Shown here piece after piece: positions 1 through 6,921 of a stretch of DNA of 10,000 nt. This stretch comes from Kiritimatiellota bacterium (GTDB taxonomy: Bacteria; Verrucomicrobiota; Kiritimatiellia; JAAZAB01): assembly GCA_008636095.1 (NCBI GenBank), contig VSJD01000194.1, forward strand, positions 1-10,000. The letters are read 5' to 3'. Position 1 is the stretch's first letter. Every line of letters begins with the position of its first letter. Below the pieces are notes generated by a model that was not told the origin of the DNA, searched no databases, and saw only the letters and a program-made list of their open reading frames with translations. The position numbers were made by a program, and so were the translations under genes.

Positions 1-1
1 G

Positions 2-745
2 CTTATGATGTCGGGTTGTGCTTCCATGCATCCGTCCGGAAAGGCGTGTTTGCCCGGAACAACAACTTCGCCCGAGAGTATGCGCGCGGCATATTATTGT
101 CCGTTTTCTGAAACCCCGCTTGCGGTTGACGGCGAATTAAACGAGCCGGTCTGGGAAAAGGCCGAAACAATATCATTTGTTATCCCGGTATCGTTCAAAA
201 AGCCGATATCAAAGACCGAGGCCAGGATTGTTTATGACAAAGATTTTCTTTATGTGGCCTTCAAGGCCTACGATGAGGATATCTGGGGAATGTTGACCGA
301 GAGGGATAGCTCAACCTGCACCGAGGATGTGCTCGAGGTTTTTTTCAAGACCCATCCGGATAAAGACCCGTATTTTAATTTTGAAATTAACGTTCAAGGC
401 GCTGTACTGGATGCCTATAACCTGAAAAGGAACGCGGCCGGCAACTATAAGCGCTGGTCGCAATGGGATTGCGCCGGCTTGAAAATGGCTTCCAAGGTCA
501 AAGGGACGGTTAATAATTGGACGGACCGGGATGAATATTGGATATTGGAAGTGGCCATACCTTTCGCGGAAATTCCGACGCTTGGCGGCAAAACTCCGGT
601 TAAGGGCGACAAATGGCGCTTTAGCCTTGCGCGCTACGATTATTCAATTTATCTGCCTGAAGGTCGGGAACTTACAGCCAGCGCGCCTTTGTCAGTGCTC
701 AATTTTCACTGGCATGAAGATTGGCCCGAGCTGATTTTTAATTGA
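2..745 (+). CDS. Probable lipoprotein with CBM9-like carbohydrate-binding domain (5' end outside window)
   Basis: The frame encodes a beta-rich domain of the family-9 carbohydrate-binding-like type, found in outer-surface and periplasmic sugar-binding proteins. Counting from the ATG at 5, visible hallmarks are VDGELNEPVW (41-50), the strand pair ARIVYDKDFLYVAFKAYDED (73-92), ERD (99-101), EDVLEVFF (107-114), FNFEINVQGAVLDA (124-137), the YWILEVAIPFAEI segment (178-190) and GDKWRFSLAR (201-210). The domain fills residues about 30-246, so it is complete. The first readable residues, LMMSGCAS, look like the end of a lipoprotein signal peptide with Cys5 as the acylated residue. The hydrophobic part would then lie left of the window, so the true start is probably upstream and the ATG at 5 is internal. 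It ends 25 bp before the transporter fusion frame on the same strand, so it may present glycans to that importer. No catalytic residues are evident. The family call is good; ligand and lipid anchoring are inferred. Confidence 0.8.
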   Translation, partial: LMMSGCASMHPSGKACLPGTTTSPESMRAAYYCPFSETPLAVDGELNEPVWEKAETISFVIPVSFKKPISKTEARIVYDKDFLYVAFKAYDEDIWGMLTERDSSTCTEDVLEVFFKTHPDKDPYFNFEINVQGAVLDAYNLKRNAAGNYKRWSQWDCAGLKMASKVKGTVNNWTDRDEYWILEVAIPFAEIPTLGGKTPVKGDKWRFSLARYDYSIYLPEGRELTASAPLSVLNFHWHEDWPELIFN

Positions 746-768
746 GCGCACATTGCCGTTCGGTTAAT

Positions 769-819
769 CCATGGGCGACCGGATCGTCATAATGAATGAT
801 GGAATTATTTTTCAGGTGG
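769..819 (+). pseudogene. 51-bp fragment of a MalK/UgpC-type ABC ATPase gene
   Basis: By direct comparison, 769-819 matches 6214-6264 inside the intact ATPase gene of this window at 43 of 51 positions, without gaps. The fragment reads in the same frame as the ATPase and encodes MGDRIVIMNDGIIFQV against [16 protein letters not shown], the segment just after the H-loop. Similarity stops abruptly on both sides. The differences fall mostly at third codon positions or give conservative changes, so the source was probably a paralogous ATPase gene that once evolved as a gene, not a recent copy. The fragment is fused in frame to the solute-binding protein/permease gene that follows. It is best read as the scar of a deletion or recombination. 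Confidence 0.7.
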
Positions 820-846
820 ATTTCGACGCGCCCCGGAAAACCAGGG

Positions 847-872
847 CCTCGAGCTTGTCGAGAAGCTCAAGG
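847..872 (+). repeat. REP-like imperfect palindrome
   Basis: Positions 848-856 (CTCGAGCTT) and 863-871 (AAGCTCAAG) form an inverted repeat with 8 of 9 pairs and a six-base loop; the next outer pair (847/872) also matches. The core GAGCTTGTCGA resembles dispersed palindromic repeats common in many bacterial genomes, which I recall but cannot search for here. It lies between the ATPase fragment and the signal peptide of the binding-protein/permease fusion. It overlaps the possible TTG start (855) and the AAGG (869-872) in front of the ATG at 879, so in the mRNA it could fold over the initiation region. Confidence 0.45.
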
Positions 873-878
873 TTAAGA

Positions 879-3602
879 ATGCTGGTCGGTATCTGGGGCT
901 TGCTGATGGTCCTGGCCCCGCTCGCTCGGGCGGGCTGGGTGGAAGACCTCCCGGACAAGACCGTCATCCATCTGAAGATCTTTCAACTGCCCGATCCATC
1001 GAATCCGGATGTGGGTGCCCAGGCCGATGTAGCCGTGATTAAAGAGTTGACCCGCCGGTTTCCCGCTGTGTTTGCGGAGCGTTACCGCGATGTTTATAAG
1101 CGCCATCCTGAGAAATACGGCCGCCATTGCTGGGACCGCGTGGAATTGGTTCTGCACAAGTTTTCCGGTATTACGATCGAAGGCATGGGCATGGATTCCG
1201 GGCCGTTGATGGCCATTGCCGGCGGCATGTCGCCCGATGTCATTTATGTTAATTTCCGGCAATCCGACACCTATATCCAACAGGGATTTTTGTATCCGCT
1301 GGACAAGCCGGAGGACAAGTATTTTTCCAGTCTGACGGCGGCGGAGAAAGCGTTTCGTATTCATCCCAAGATTATGCCTGTCATTGACCGCAAAGGTCCC
1401 GATGGCCAGAAACATATATGGGCCATGCCGATGGGTGGCATCCATGGCAAGGTTGTGCTGTACCGGAAAGATCTGCTGGACGCCAATAATATACCCTATC
1501 CGAACAATGACTGGACTTGGGATGACTTTTTTGCCATCTGCCAAAAAGTGACCGATCCCGGCCAAGGCATCTATGCTACAATCTATCAGATCGGTTTCAG
1601 TGAAAGCTGGTATTGGGTGACGTATCTCTGGTCGGCCGGCGGCGAGGTGATCGAATATGATAATGCCCGGGATGAATGGCGTGCGGTGTTTAACTCCCCG
1701 GCCGGTGTCCAGGCGCTGGATTTTTATACCAGGCTCTGTAACGAGATCTGGTACGACAAAGAAGGCCGCAAACGCTATGGTTATGTGTTGCGGGATTCCT
1801 CTTCGGAAAACCGGCGCAAATGGGAAATGGGCCAGATGGCTTTCTACACCACCTATATTAATGAAAAGACGTTCGCGCAAATCAATCCGGATATTACCGG
1901 CATGGTGGCGGTGCCCAAAGGCCCCGGGGGTCATCGGGGCGCGGAATTGAACTCGCAGATGCAGGGGATTTTCGCGGGCGTCAAGGATCCGGTGATCCGC
2001 GATGCGGCCTGGGAATATATGCGTTTTTTGGATTGTGAAGACGCCGTCCGTATTAGGACCAGCATTCAAGTGGAAGGGGGCTTGGGGCGCTTTATCAATC
2101 CCCGCTATTTGCGGATGTTCGGCTACGAAGATATCGTCCGTCTGGCCCCGAAAGGAATCGAGGAGTGTTTTAATATTGCGATTGAGACCGGCCGGCCGGA
2201 GCCCTACGGACGCAACTGTCAGTTGGTTTACGACATGCTGACCAAACCGCTGGTAAAGGCGGCGCAGATGACCATTGCCGGTACGATGCCGACCGATCCC
2301 ATCCAGCGGGCCGAGTTCCTGCAATCCATTCTGGATGAATACGCCTACGAAACCAACGAGAAAATGATTGGGCGGGTATCCCCGCGGGAACTGCTGAAGC
2401 GGCGAATTTCCGCCGGGGTTGTTCTGGTGTTGATTGTTATCGCCTTCGGGTTCGTGTTTCGGAATATCGCCAAAGTGTTTGCGCCGCCGCCCAGTGCTAC
2501 CGGTGTACCGACGGGCTGGGGGTTCCGCAAGTATTTGTGGGCTTATGTGATCCTGCTGCCGGCGATACTGACTATTATCATGTGGCATTATCTGCCTCTG
2601 CTGCTCGGATCCAAGCTGGCGTTCCAGGATTATCGCATCATGGGCGGTTCCACCTGGGTGTGGGTGGACAATTTTGGCGCGGTGCTGTGGGACCTGGAAT
2701 GGTGGGCTTCCGTTTGGAACAGTGTGCGCTATTGCGTCCTGGTGGTGAGCCTGTCATTTCTGCCGCCAGTGATCCTGGCGGTGCTCCTGCAGGAGATTCC
2801 GGTCGGCAAAATTTTATTCCGGACCTTATTTTATTTGCCGGCCGTAATTACCGGGCTGGTGGTAATATATCTTTGGAAATCGTTCTATGATCCGACGGAG
2901 TTCGGCGTATTGAATGCCGTGGTGTTGGCGATCCCGGCCCTGGGCTATATCGCCTTGGCAGTCATTTTCTTCCTGATCCTGTTTTTCTTCGCCAAGCGCT
3001 TATACATTCACCAGCGCTATGTGCTTGCGCTGGTATGTCTGGCGGCTGCGGGCATTGTGGGTTGGTTTTTCTTCAGTTTTGCGCTCCCCATCCTCAATCA
3101 GCCCGGGGCCCACTGGTACCAGTCCCTGTTAAAGACCGCGCCGGAGCCCAGTCGCTGGCTGTTGGATCCCAAAACCGCCATGTTTTGCTGTGTGTTGCCC
3201 ATGGTATGGGCCGGCATGGGGCCGGGCTGTCTGATCTATCTGGCGGCCCTCAAAGGTATCGCGGATGATTTCTATGAAGCGGCCGATATTGACGGCGCCA
3301 CGTTTATTGACAAAATTCTGTTTGTCGTCATTCCCATGCTGAAACCTTTGCTGGTGATTCAATTTGTGGGCGTTTTCATCAGTTCCTGGAACAGCAGCGC
3401 GTTTATCCTGGCCATGACCGGCGGTGCCAGCGGGACTACGGTGGCCGGCCTGCAAATTTTTTACAAAGCCTATATGTACCTGAAATTCGGGCCGGCGACA
3501 GCCATGGCATGGATCCTGGGATTCATGCTGATCGGGTTTACCGTGCATCAGTTGCGCATTTTGTCGCGGCTGGAATTCAAAACCACGGGGGATAAGAAGT
3601 AA
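879..3602 (+). CDS. ABC sugar importer: solute-binding protein fused to MalF-type permease
   Basis: One uninterrupted frame joins two normally separate importer parts. Numbering runs from the upstream ATG at 771 (943 residues). Residues 37-54 form a signal peptide ending ARA-GW. Residues about 60-535 are a family-1 extracellular solute-binding protein, with PDVIYVN (155-161), a GWKP-like sugar-site region WTWDDFF (248-254) and MAFYTTYINE (356-365). A membrane helix (546-563) crosses inward, followed by a cytoplasmic linker (564-585) and a MalF-type permease. The permease's EAA coupling loop is DFYEAADIDGA (833-843), which docks on the ATPase. An extra two-helix hairpin sits at about 717-772. 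The start is uncertain. ATG 879 has AAGG six bases upstream but gives a signal peptide with no basic residues; TTG 855, behind CAGGG, adds the expected arginines; ATG 771 begins inside the ATPase fragment and has no visible ribosome site. The function call is firm; the sugar is unknown. Confidence 0.9.
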   Translation: MLVGIWGLLMVLAPLARAGWVEDLPDKTVIHLKIFQLPDPSNPDVGAQADVAVIKELTRRFPAVFAERYRDVYKRHPEKYGRHCWDRVELVLHKFSGITIEGMGMDSGPLMAIAGGMSPDVIYVNFRQSDTYIQQGFLYPLDKPEDKYFSSLTAAEKAFRIHPKIMPVIDRKGPDGQKHIWAMPMGGIHGKVVLYRKDLLDANNIPYPNNDWTWDDFFAICQKVTDPGQGIYATIYQIGFSESWYWVTYLWSAGGEVIEYDNARDEWRAVFNSPAGVQALDFYTRLCNEIWYDKEGRKRYGYVLRDSSSENRRKWEMGQMAFYTTYINEKTFAQINPDITGMVAVPKGPGGHRGAELNSQMQGIFAGVKDPVIRDAAWEYMRFLDCEDAVRIRTSIQVEGGLGRFINPRYLRMFGYEDIVRLAPKGIEECFNIAIETGRPEPYGRNCQLVYDMLTKPLVKAAQMTIAGTMPTDPIQRAEFLQSILDEYAYETNEKMIGRVSPRELLKRRISAGVVLVLIVIAFGFVFRNIAKVFAPPPSATGVPTGWGFRKYLWAYVILLPAILTIIMWHYLPLLLGSKLAFQDYRIMGGSTWVWVDNFGAVLWDLEWWASVWNSVRYCVLVVSLSFLPPVILAVLLQEIPVGKILFRTLFYLPAVITGLVVIYLWKSFYDPTEFGVLNAVVLAIPALGYIALAVIFFLILFFFAKRLYIHQRYVLALVCLAAAGIVGWFFFSFALPILNQPGAHWYQSLLKTAPEPSRWLLDPKTAMFCCVLPMVWAGMGPGCLIYLAALKGIADDFYEAADIDGATFIDKILFVVIPMLKPLLVIQFVGVFISSWNSSAFILAMTGGASGTTVAGLQIFYKAYMYLKFGPATAMAWILGFMLIGFTVHQLRILSRLEFKTTGDKK

Positions 3603-3695
3603 AAAAGAAAGAAGAGGTCAGAGATCAGAGGTCAGAATAAGATTGAAAATTTCTGGCTGACTTCTGGTCGCTGACCTCTGGTCTCTGGTATTGCA
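3603..3695 (+). repeat. Large imperfect inverted repeat between the two permease genes
   Basis: The whole 93-bp spacer is a purine-rich then pyrimidine-rich repeat built from the words AGAGGTCAG and AGATCAG. Left arm 3613-3635 pairs with right arm 3657-3679 at 20 of 23 positions around a 21-base loop, and GTCTCTGG continues the pattern to 3688. The transcript could form a long hairpin ending about 16 bases before the next ATG. There is no U-tract after it, so it does not look like an ordinary terminator. An attenuator or a processing and stability element that adjusts the ratio of the two permeases is possible, but it may simply be a dispersed repeat that landed in the operon. Confidence 0.7.
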
Positions 3696-5603
3696 ATGCC
3701 TATCATATCAGCCATCGGACGCAAGCACTGGAAAGTTCGGGCGCTCTTTACCGGTATGTACCTGTTTCTGGTCATCGGCGCCGCCAGTATGGTCTATCCC
3801 TTCATGCTCATGCTCGCCGGCAGTACCAAAAGCGCGGTGGATATCAAGTATTTCGAAGCCATTCCGCGGTTCCTGTACGATGATACCTGGCTCTATCGGA
3901 AACATATCGAAGGCCTGTTCAACGAAAGTTTGATGGATGAAAACGTGGCCTATGACCGGGATGACAGCACCTTTGAAAACGTCGCTCCCCCCGCAACGGT
4001 CAATCAGGGATTACTGAATGAGTGGCGCACGTTCCTGCTGGCCACCCCGCTGCCACTCTATGCTTATCAATGCGGTTATTTGAACGCGCCCATGTCGCGC
4101 ACCATTCCCAGCGGTTTACGTGCGTTTAAACAGGCGCTGATGGCCCGCTATGGGCAGGATATCATTCGGGTTAACCGCGCATTGGGGACGGAATTTGAGA
4201 CTTGGAACAATGTGAGGATCAATGCAAATACCTGTCTGGATCGCCGGAACAATCCAATGGCTACGGCCTTTGTCTCTGCCGGGAACGAGTTCAAGACCCA
4301 ACTACCGGTGGGATGGCGGTCCTATGCATCCCCGGATGGATATTATAAGAAAATGTATATCAAGCCAGTGTATGGCAACGCGATCGACGACTATAACCGG
4401 GAACACGGCACCCGCCATGGTGCCTATGATAAAATCCGGTTGGCGCGCACCTGGGCGGAGAATGGAACTCCCAAGGAACAGGAGGATTGGGAGCAATTTG
4501 TGCGCATGACGCTGTCCCTGCAATGGATTCGGGTGGATGCCGTCGCGTTGCCGGAATATCGTCAATACTTGCAGGCTAAACACGATACGATCGCCATCCT
4601 GAACAAATACTATGGCACGGCGTATCGGAGTTTCAATGATATTCCCCTCATCACGGAGCCGCCCCTGGCCGGTATGGCGCTCAGCGATTGGGAAGCGTTT
4701 ATCGCTGGATGGAAAGATCCGGATACGAAGCGCCTTTATCAGGCGCCGGTCGCGGCCTTGCGGATTCACAGCGTGGATTGGTTGTTCCGCGATTATTTAA
4801 CGCGGAAATACGGTTCGCCCGAAGACCTTAATCGCCGCCTGGACACGCGTTATAAGACGATGGTGGAAATCAGGCCGCCGCAACGGGAGTTCCATTATGC
4901 CTGGTTCCTGGAAAATCGGCGCGCTCTGCGCATAGAATTTGTCACCCGGAATTACAAGACGGTCGCCGAATATATCCTGTTTCACGGACGGGGCATTATC
5001 AATACTGTGATCTATTGCGGCCTGGCCGTGCTGGTAGCCCTGCTGGTGAATCCGCTGGCGGCCTATGCCTTGAGCCGGTATAAGATGTCGTCCACCTATA
5101 AAATCCTGCTGTTTCTGATGGCGACGATGGCCTTCCCGCCCATGGTGACCCAGATCCCCAACTTCCTAATGCTCCGTCAGCTCAATTTATTGAACACCTT
5201 TGCGGCGCTGATTTTGCCCGGTATGGCCAATGGCTATTCCATCTTCCTGCTCAAGGGTTTTTTTGATTCCCTGCCGCGCGAGTTATACGAAAGCGCCGAA
5301 TTGGATGGGGCCAGTGAGTGGACAATTTTTTGGCAATTGACTATGGCGCTGTCCAAGCCTATCCTGGCAGTCATTGCGCTGGCTGCGTTTACGGCGGCGT
5401 ACTCTAATTTCATGTTCGCCTTTGTCGTTTGCCAGGATGAGAAGATGTGGACGTTGATGGTCTGGTTGTATCAATTACAGCAAATGAGCGGACAGTCGGT
5501 CATGTATGCTTCGCTGATTATTGCGGCCATCCCCACCTTTGTCATCTTCCTGTTTTGTCAGAATATCATCATGCGCGGGATTGTGGTGCCGTCCGAAAAA
5601 TAA
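3696..5603 (+). CDS. MalG-type ABC sugar permease with ~385-residue periplasmic insert
   Basis: This is the second membrane subunit of the importer, 635 residues against the usual 270-300. TM1 spans about 16-40. The canonical fold resumes near FVTRNYKTVAEYI (415-427), followed by the N-S/T-V helix INTVIYCGLAVLVALL and AAYALSRYK. The EAA loop ELYESAELDGAS (529-540), leading to KPIL (554-557), contacts the ATPase. Between them, residues about 42-414 form an extracytoplasmic insert. It contains four copies of a motif with an Asn, then GT four residues later and Ile/Val thirteen residues later, at N160, N234, N303 and N379; three copies have YG seven or eight residues before the Asn. [DE]W-x2-F helices occur at 109-113, 264-268 and 331-335. 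The ATG at 3696 begins the TM1-containing frame, but no Shine-Dalgarno sequence is visible because the preceding repeat abuts it. Importer role is firm; the insert's role is unknown and may be sugar or wall binding or docking to the fused binding protein. Confidence 0.9.
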   Translation: MPIISAIGRKHWKVRALFTGMYLFLVIGAASMVYPFMLMLAGSTKSAVDIKYFEAIPRFLYDDTWLYRKHIEGLFNESLMDENVAYDRDDSTFENVAPPATVNQGLLNEWRTFLLATPLPLYAYQCGYLNAPMSRTIPSGLRAFKQALMARYGQDIIRVNRALGTEFETWNNVRINANTCLDRRNNPMATAFVSAGNEFKTQLPVGWRSYASPDGYYKKMYIKPVYGNAIDDYNREHGTRHGAYDKIRLARTWAENGTPKEQEDWEQFVRMTLSLQWIRVDAVALPEYRQYLQAKHDTIAILNKYYGTAYRSFNDIPLITEPPLAGMALSDWEAFIAGWKDPDTKRLYQAPVAALRIHSVDWLFRDYLTRKYGSPEDLNRRLDTRYKTMVEIRPPQREFHYAWFLENRRALRIEFVTRNYKTVAEYILFHGRGIINTVIYCGLAVLVALLVNPLAAYALSRYKMSSTYKILLFLMATMAFPPMVTQIPNFLMLRQLNLLNTFAALILPGMANGYSIFLLKGFFDSLPRELYESAELDGASEWTIFWQLTMALSKPILAVIALAAFTAAYSNFMFAFVVCQDEKMWTLMVWLYQLQQMSGQSVMYASLIIAAIPTFVIFLFCQNIIMRGIVVPSEK

Positions 5604-5615
5604 GGAGCAAGGGTT

Positions 5616-6716
5616 ATGGCGGAAGTCATATTGGATCATGTCTGGAAGAGCTATGGCGGTAATCTCTGGGCGGTCAACGACTTTAATTTGACGATCAAAG
5701 ACAAGGAATTCATGGTATTCGTCGGTCCCTCGGGGTGCGGCAAATCCACGACCCTGCGTATGGTCGCGGGGCTCGAGGAAATCAGTAAGGGTGCGATTTC
5801 CATCGCGGGCCGCGTGGTCAATAATGTGCCGCCCAAGGATCGGGATATCGCCATGGTGTTTCAAAATTACGCCCTGTATCCGCATATGACGGTATACGAC
5901 AATATGGCCTTCGGCCTGAAACTGCGCAAATATAAACGGGCCGAAATCGAGAGCCGCGTACGCGAAGCATCGGATATCCTGGGCATTACCGATTATCTGC
6001 ATCGCAAGCCCAAGGCGCTTTCCGGGGGCCAGCGCCAGCGCGTGGCGGTGGGCCGGGCGATCGTGCGCAAGCCGAAGGTGTTTTTATTTGACGAGCCCTT
6101 GTCCAACCTGGACGCCAAAATGCGTGTTCAAATGCGCGCAGAAATCATCAAGCTGCATGCGCGGTTGGAGGCCACCATGATCTATGTGACGCATGACCAG
6201 GTGGAAGCTATGACCATGGGTGACCGGATTGTAGTAATGAAGGATGGAGTTGTTTTGCAGGTGGCCACGCCGCTGGATTTATATGAGAATCCGGCCAACC
6301 TGTTTGTGGCGGGGTTTATCGGCACGCCGCCGATGAATTTGTTCGAGGGGGTGATCCGTCGCGCGGCAGAAGGCTGGATCTTTGATGGCGAGACCCTGCA
6401 GGTCGCGCTCCAGCCTGACATGCAGGATAAACTGGCCGCCTACGCGGAAAAGAAAGTCGTAATGGGTATCCGGCCGGAGCATGTCGGTTCGCCGGTGGCA
6501 GAGAATACGGTCGGCGCGCCAAAGATCAAGGCGCGTGTGGATGTGGTGGAACCGATGGGCGCCGAGACCTATTTATACATGACAGCCGGGCGGCATACCT
6601 TTATTGCCAAAATTGATCCGCACCGCCGGTGTGCCATGGGCAATGAATTACATTTGGCGTTCCTGAATGCCAAGGCCCATTTCTTTGATCCGGCTACGAC
6701 CAGCCTGATCGTCTAA
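5616..6716 (+). CDS. ABC transporter ATPase, MalK/UgpC/MsmX type
   Basis: Cytoplasmic ATPase that powers the two permeases. All nucleotide-binding motifs are intact: Walker [10 protein letters not shown] (37-45), Q-loop Gln83 in [10 protein letters not shown], signature [14 protein letters not shown] (135-148), Walker B VFLFDE (155-160), D-loop SNLD (163-166) and H-loop His193. Residues about 237-366 are the MalK-type C-terminal OB/TOBE regulatory region, including the typical MGIRPEHV (283-290). The length of 366 residues is normal. The AAGGAG ribosome site (5602-5607) overlaps the TAA of the upstream permease gene, with an eight-base spacing to this ATG, so the two genes are translationally linked. 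Such ATPases handle many oligosaccharides, so the sequence does not fix the substrate; malK, ugpC and msmX are all possible names. A segment of a related gene survives as a 51-bp scar upstream of the importer. Confidence 0.95.
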   Translation: MAEVILDHVWKSYGGNLWAVNDFNLTIKDKEFMVFVGPSGCGKSTTLRMVAGLEEISKGAISIAGRVVNNVPPKDRDIAMVFQNYALYPHMTVYDNMAFGLKLRKYKRAEIESRVREASDILGITDYLHRKPKALSGGQRQRVAVGRAIVRKPKVFLFDEPLSNLDAKMRVQMRAEIIKLHARLEATMIYVTHDQVEAMTMGDRIVVMKDGVVLQVATPLDLYENPANLFVAGFIGTPPMNLFEGVIRRAAEGWIFDGETLQVALQPDMQDKLAAYAEKKVVMGIRPEHVGSPVAENTVGAPKIKARVDVVEPMGAETYLYMTAGRHTFIAKIDPHRRCAMGNELHLAFLNAKAHFFDPATTSLIV

Positions 6717-6764
6717 CCACGCCCCTTCATAAGCGAGAAATCTCCACGATCAGCCCTGAATTTT

Positions 6765-6823
6765 GAGATCCTTCGCTCCGCTCCCGCCGTCGCCAAAAGG
6801 CTAGGGCGGGCAGGCAGGATGAT
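6765..6823. repeat. Composite intergenic repeat: hairpin unit nested in a second element
   Basis: Positions 6765-6783 (GAGATCCTTCGCTCCGCTC) and 6816-6823 (AGGATGAT) look like two parts of one dispersed element of the kind GATCCTTCGCTCCGCTC-AGGATGA that I recall from many bacterial genomes. Between them lies a 32-base GC-rich unit (6784-6815). The arms 6783-6794 and 6799-6810 pair at 10 of 12 positions around an AAAA loop. That inner unit also resembles a known type of dispersed GC-rich repeat. Without a T-tract it is unlikely to be a factor-independent terminator, although it follows the ATPase gene. The direct observation is the hairpin; the nested reading relies on memory of the repeat family. 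Confidence 0.55.
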
Positions 6824-6859
6824 AGCCTGAGTGGTTACAAATGGATGTAATAAACGGGC

Positions 6860-6888
6860 TTGCCTAATGCTGGGTCACTATTTATAGT
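6860..6888 (+). promoter_or_regulatory. Sigma-70-type promoter for the 66-residue protein
   Basis: A TTGCCT box (6860-6865) and a TATAGT box (6883-6888) are separated by exactly 17 bases, which fits a housekeeping promoter. Transcription would start about 6894-6897, inside the adjacent palindrome, and run into the small gene at 6922. This gives the small gene its own promoter, separate from the importer operon. Confidence 0.6.
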
Positions 6889-6889
6889 A

Positions 6890-6904
6890 TTAAACGTTTA
6901 AACG
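6890..6904. promoter_or_regulatory. LacI-family-type operator palindrome
   Basis: TTAAACGTTTAA (6890-6901) is a perfect 12-base palindrome with the central CG typical of LacI/GalR-family operators. A second perfect palindrome, CGTTTAAACG (6895-6904), overlaps it. It lies directly downstream of the -10 box over the presumed transcription start, the classic place for repression by steric block. A lone TAAACG half-site occurs at 6851-6856. No LacI-family gene is in the window, so the regulator is unknown; sugar-responsive control is inferred. Confidence 0.55.
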
Positions 6905-6921
6905 CAAAGGGAGTATTTGGC

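Noticed and set aside
873..2588. Long open frame of 571 codons on the minus strand opposite the fusion gene
   Set aside because: It mirrors the codon-position bias of the plus-strand gene, has no recognisable domain and no ribosome site, while the plus strand encodes clear transporter domains.
3603..3695. CRISPR-like repetition of GGTCAGA words
   Set aside because: The words are too short, there are no regular spacers, and the second half is the inverse complement of the first, so it is an inverted repeat.
5475..6002. Minus-strand frame of 175 codons across the permease/ATPase junction
   Set aside because: It lies opposite two well-supported genes, including the Walker A region, and shows no protein-like motifs.
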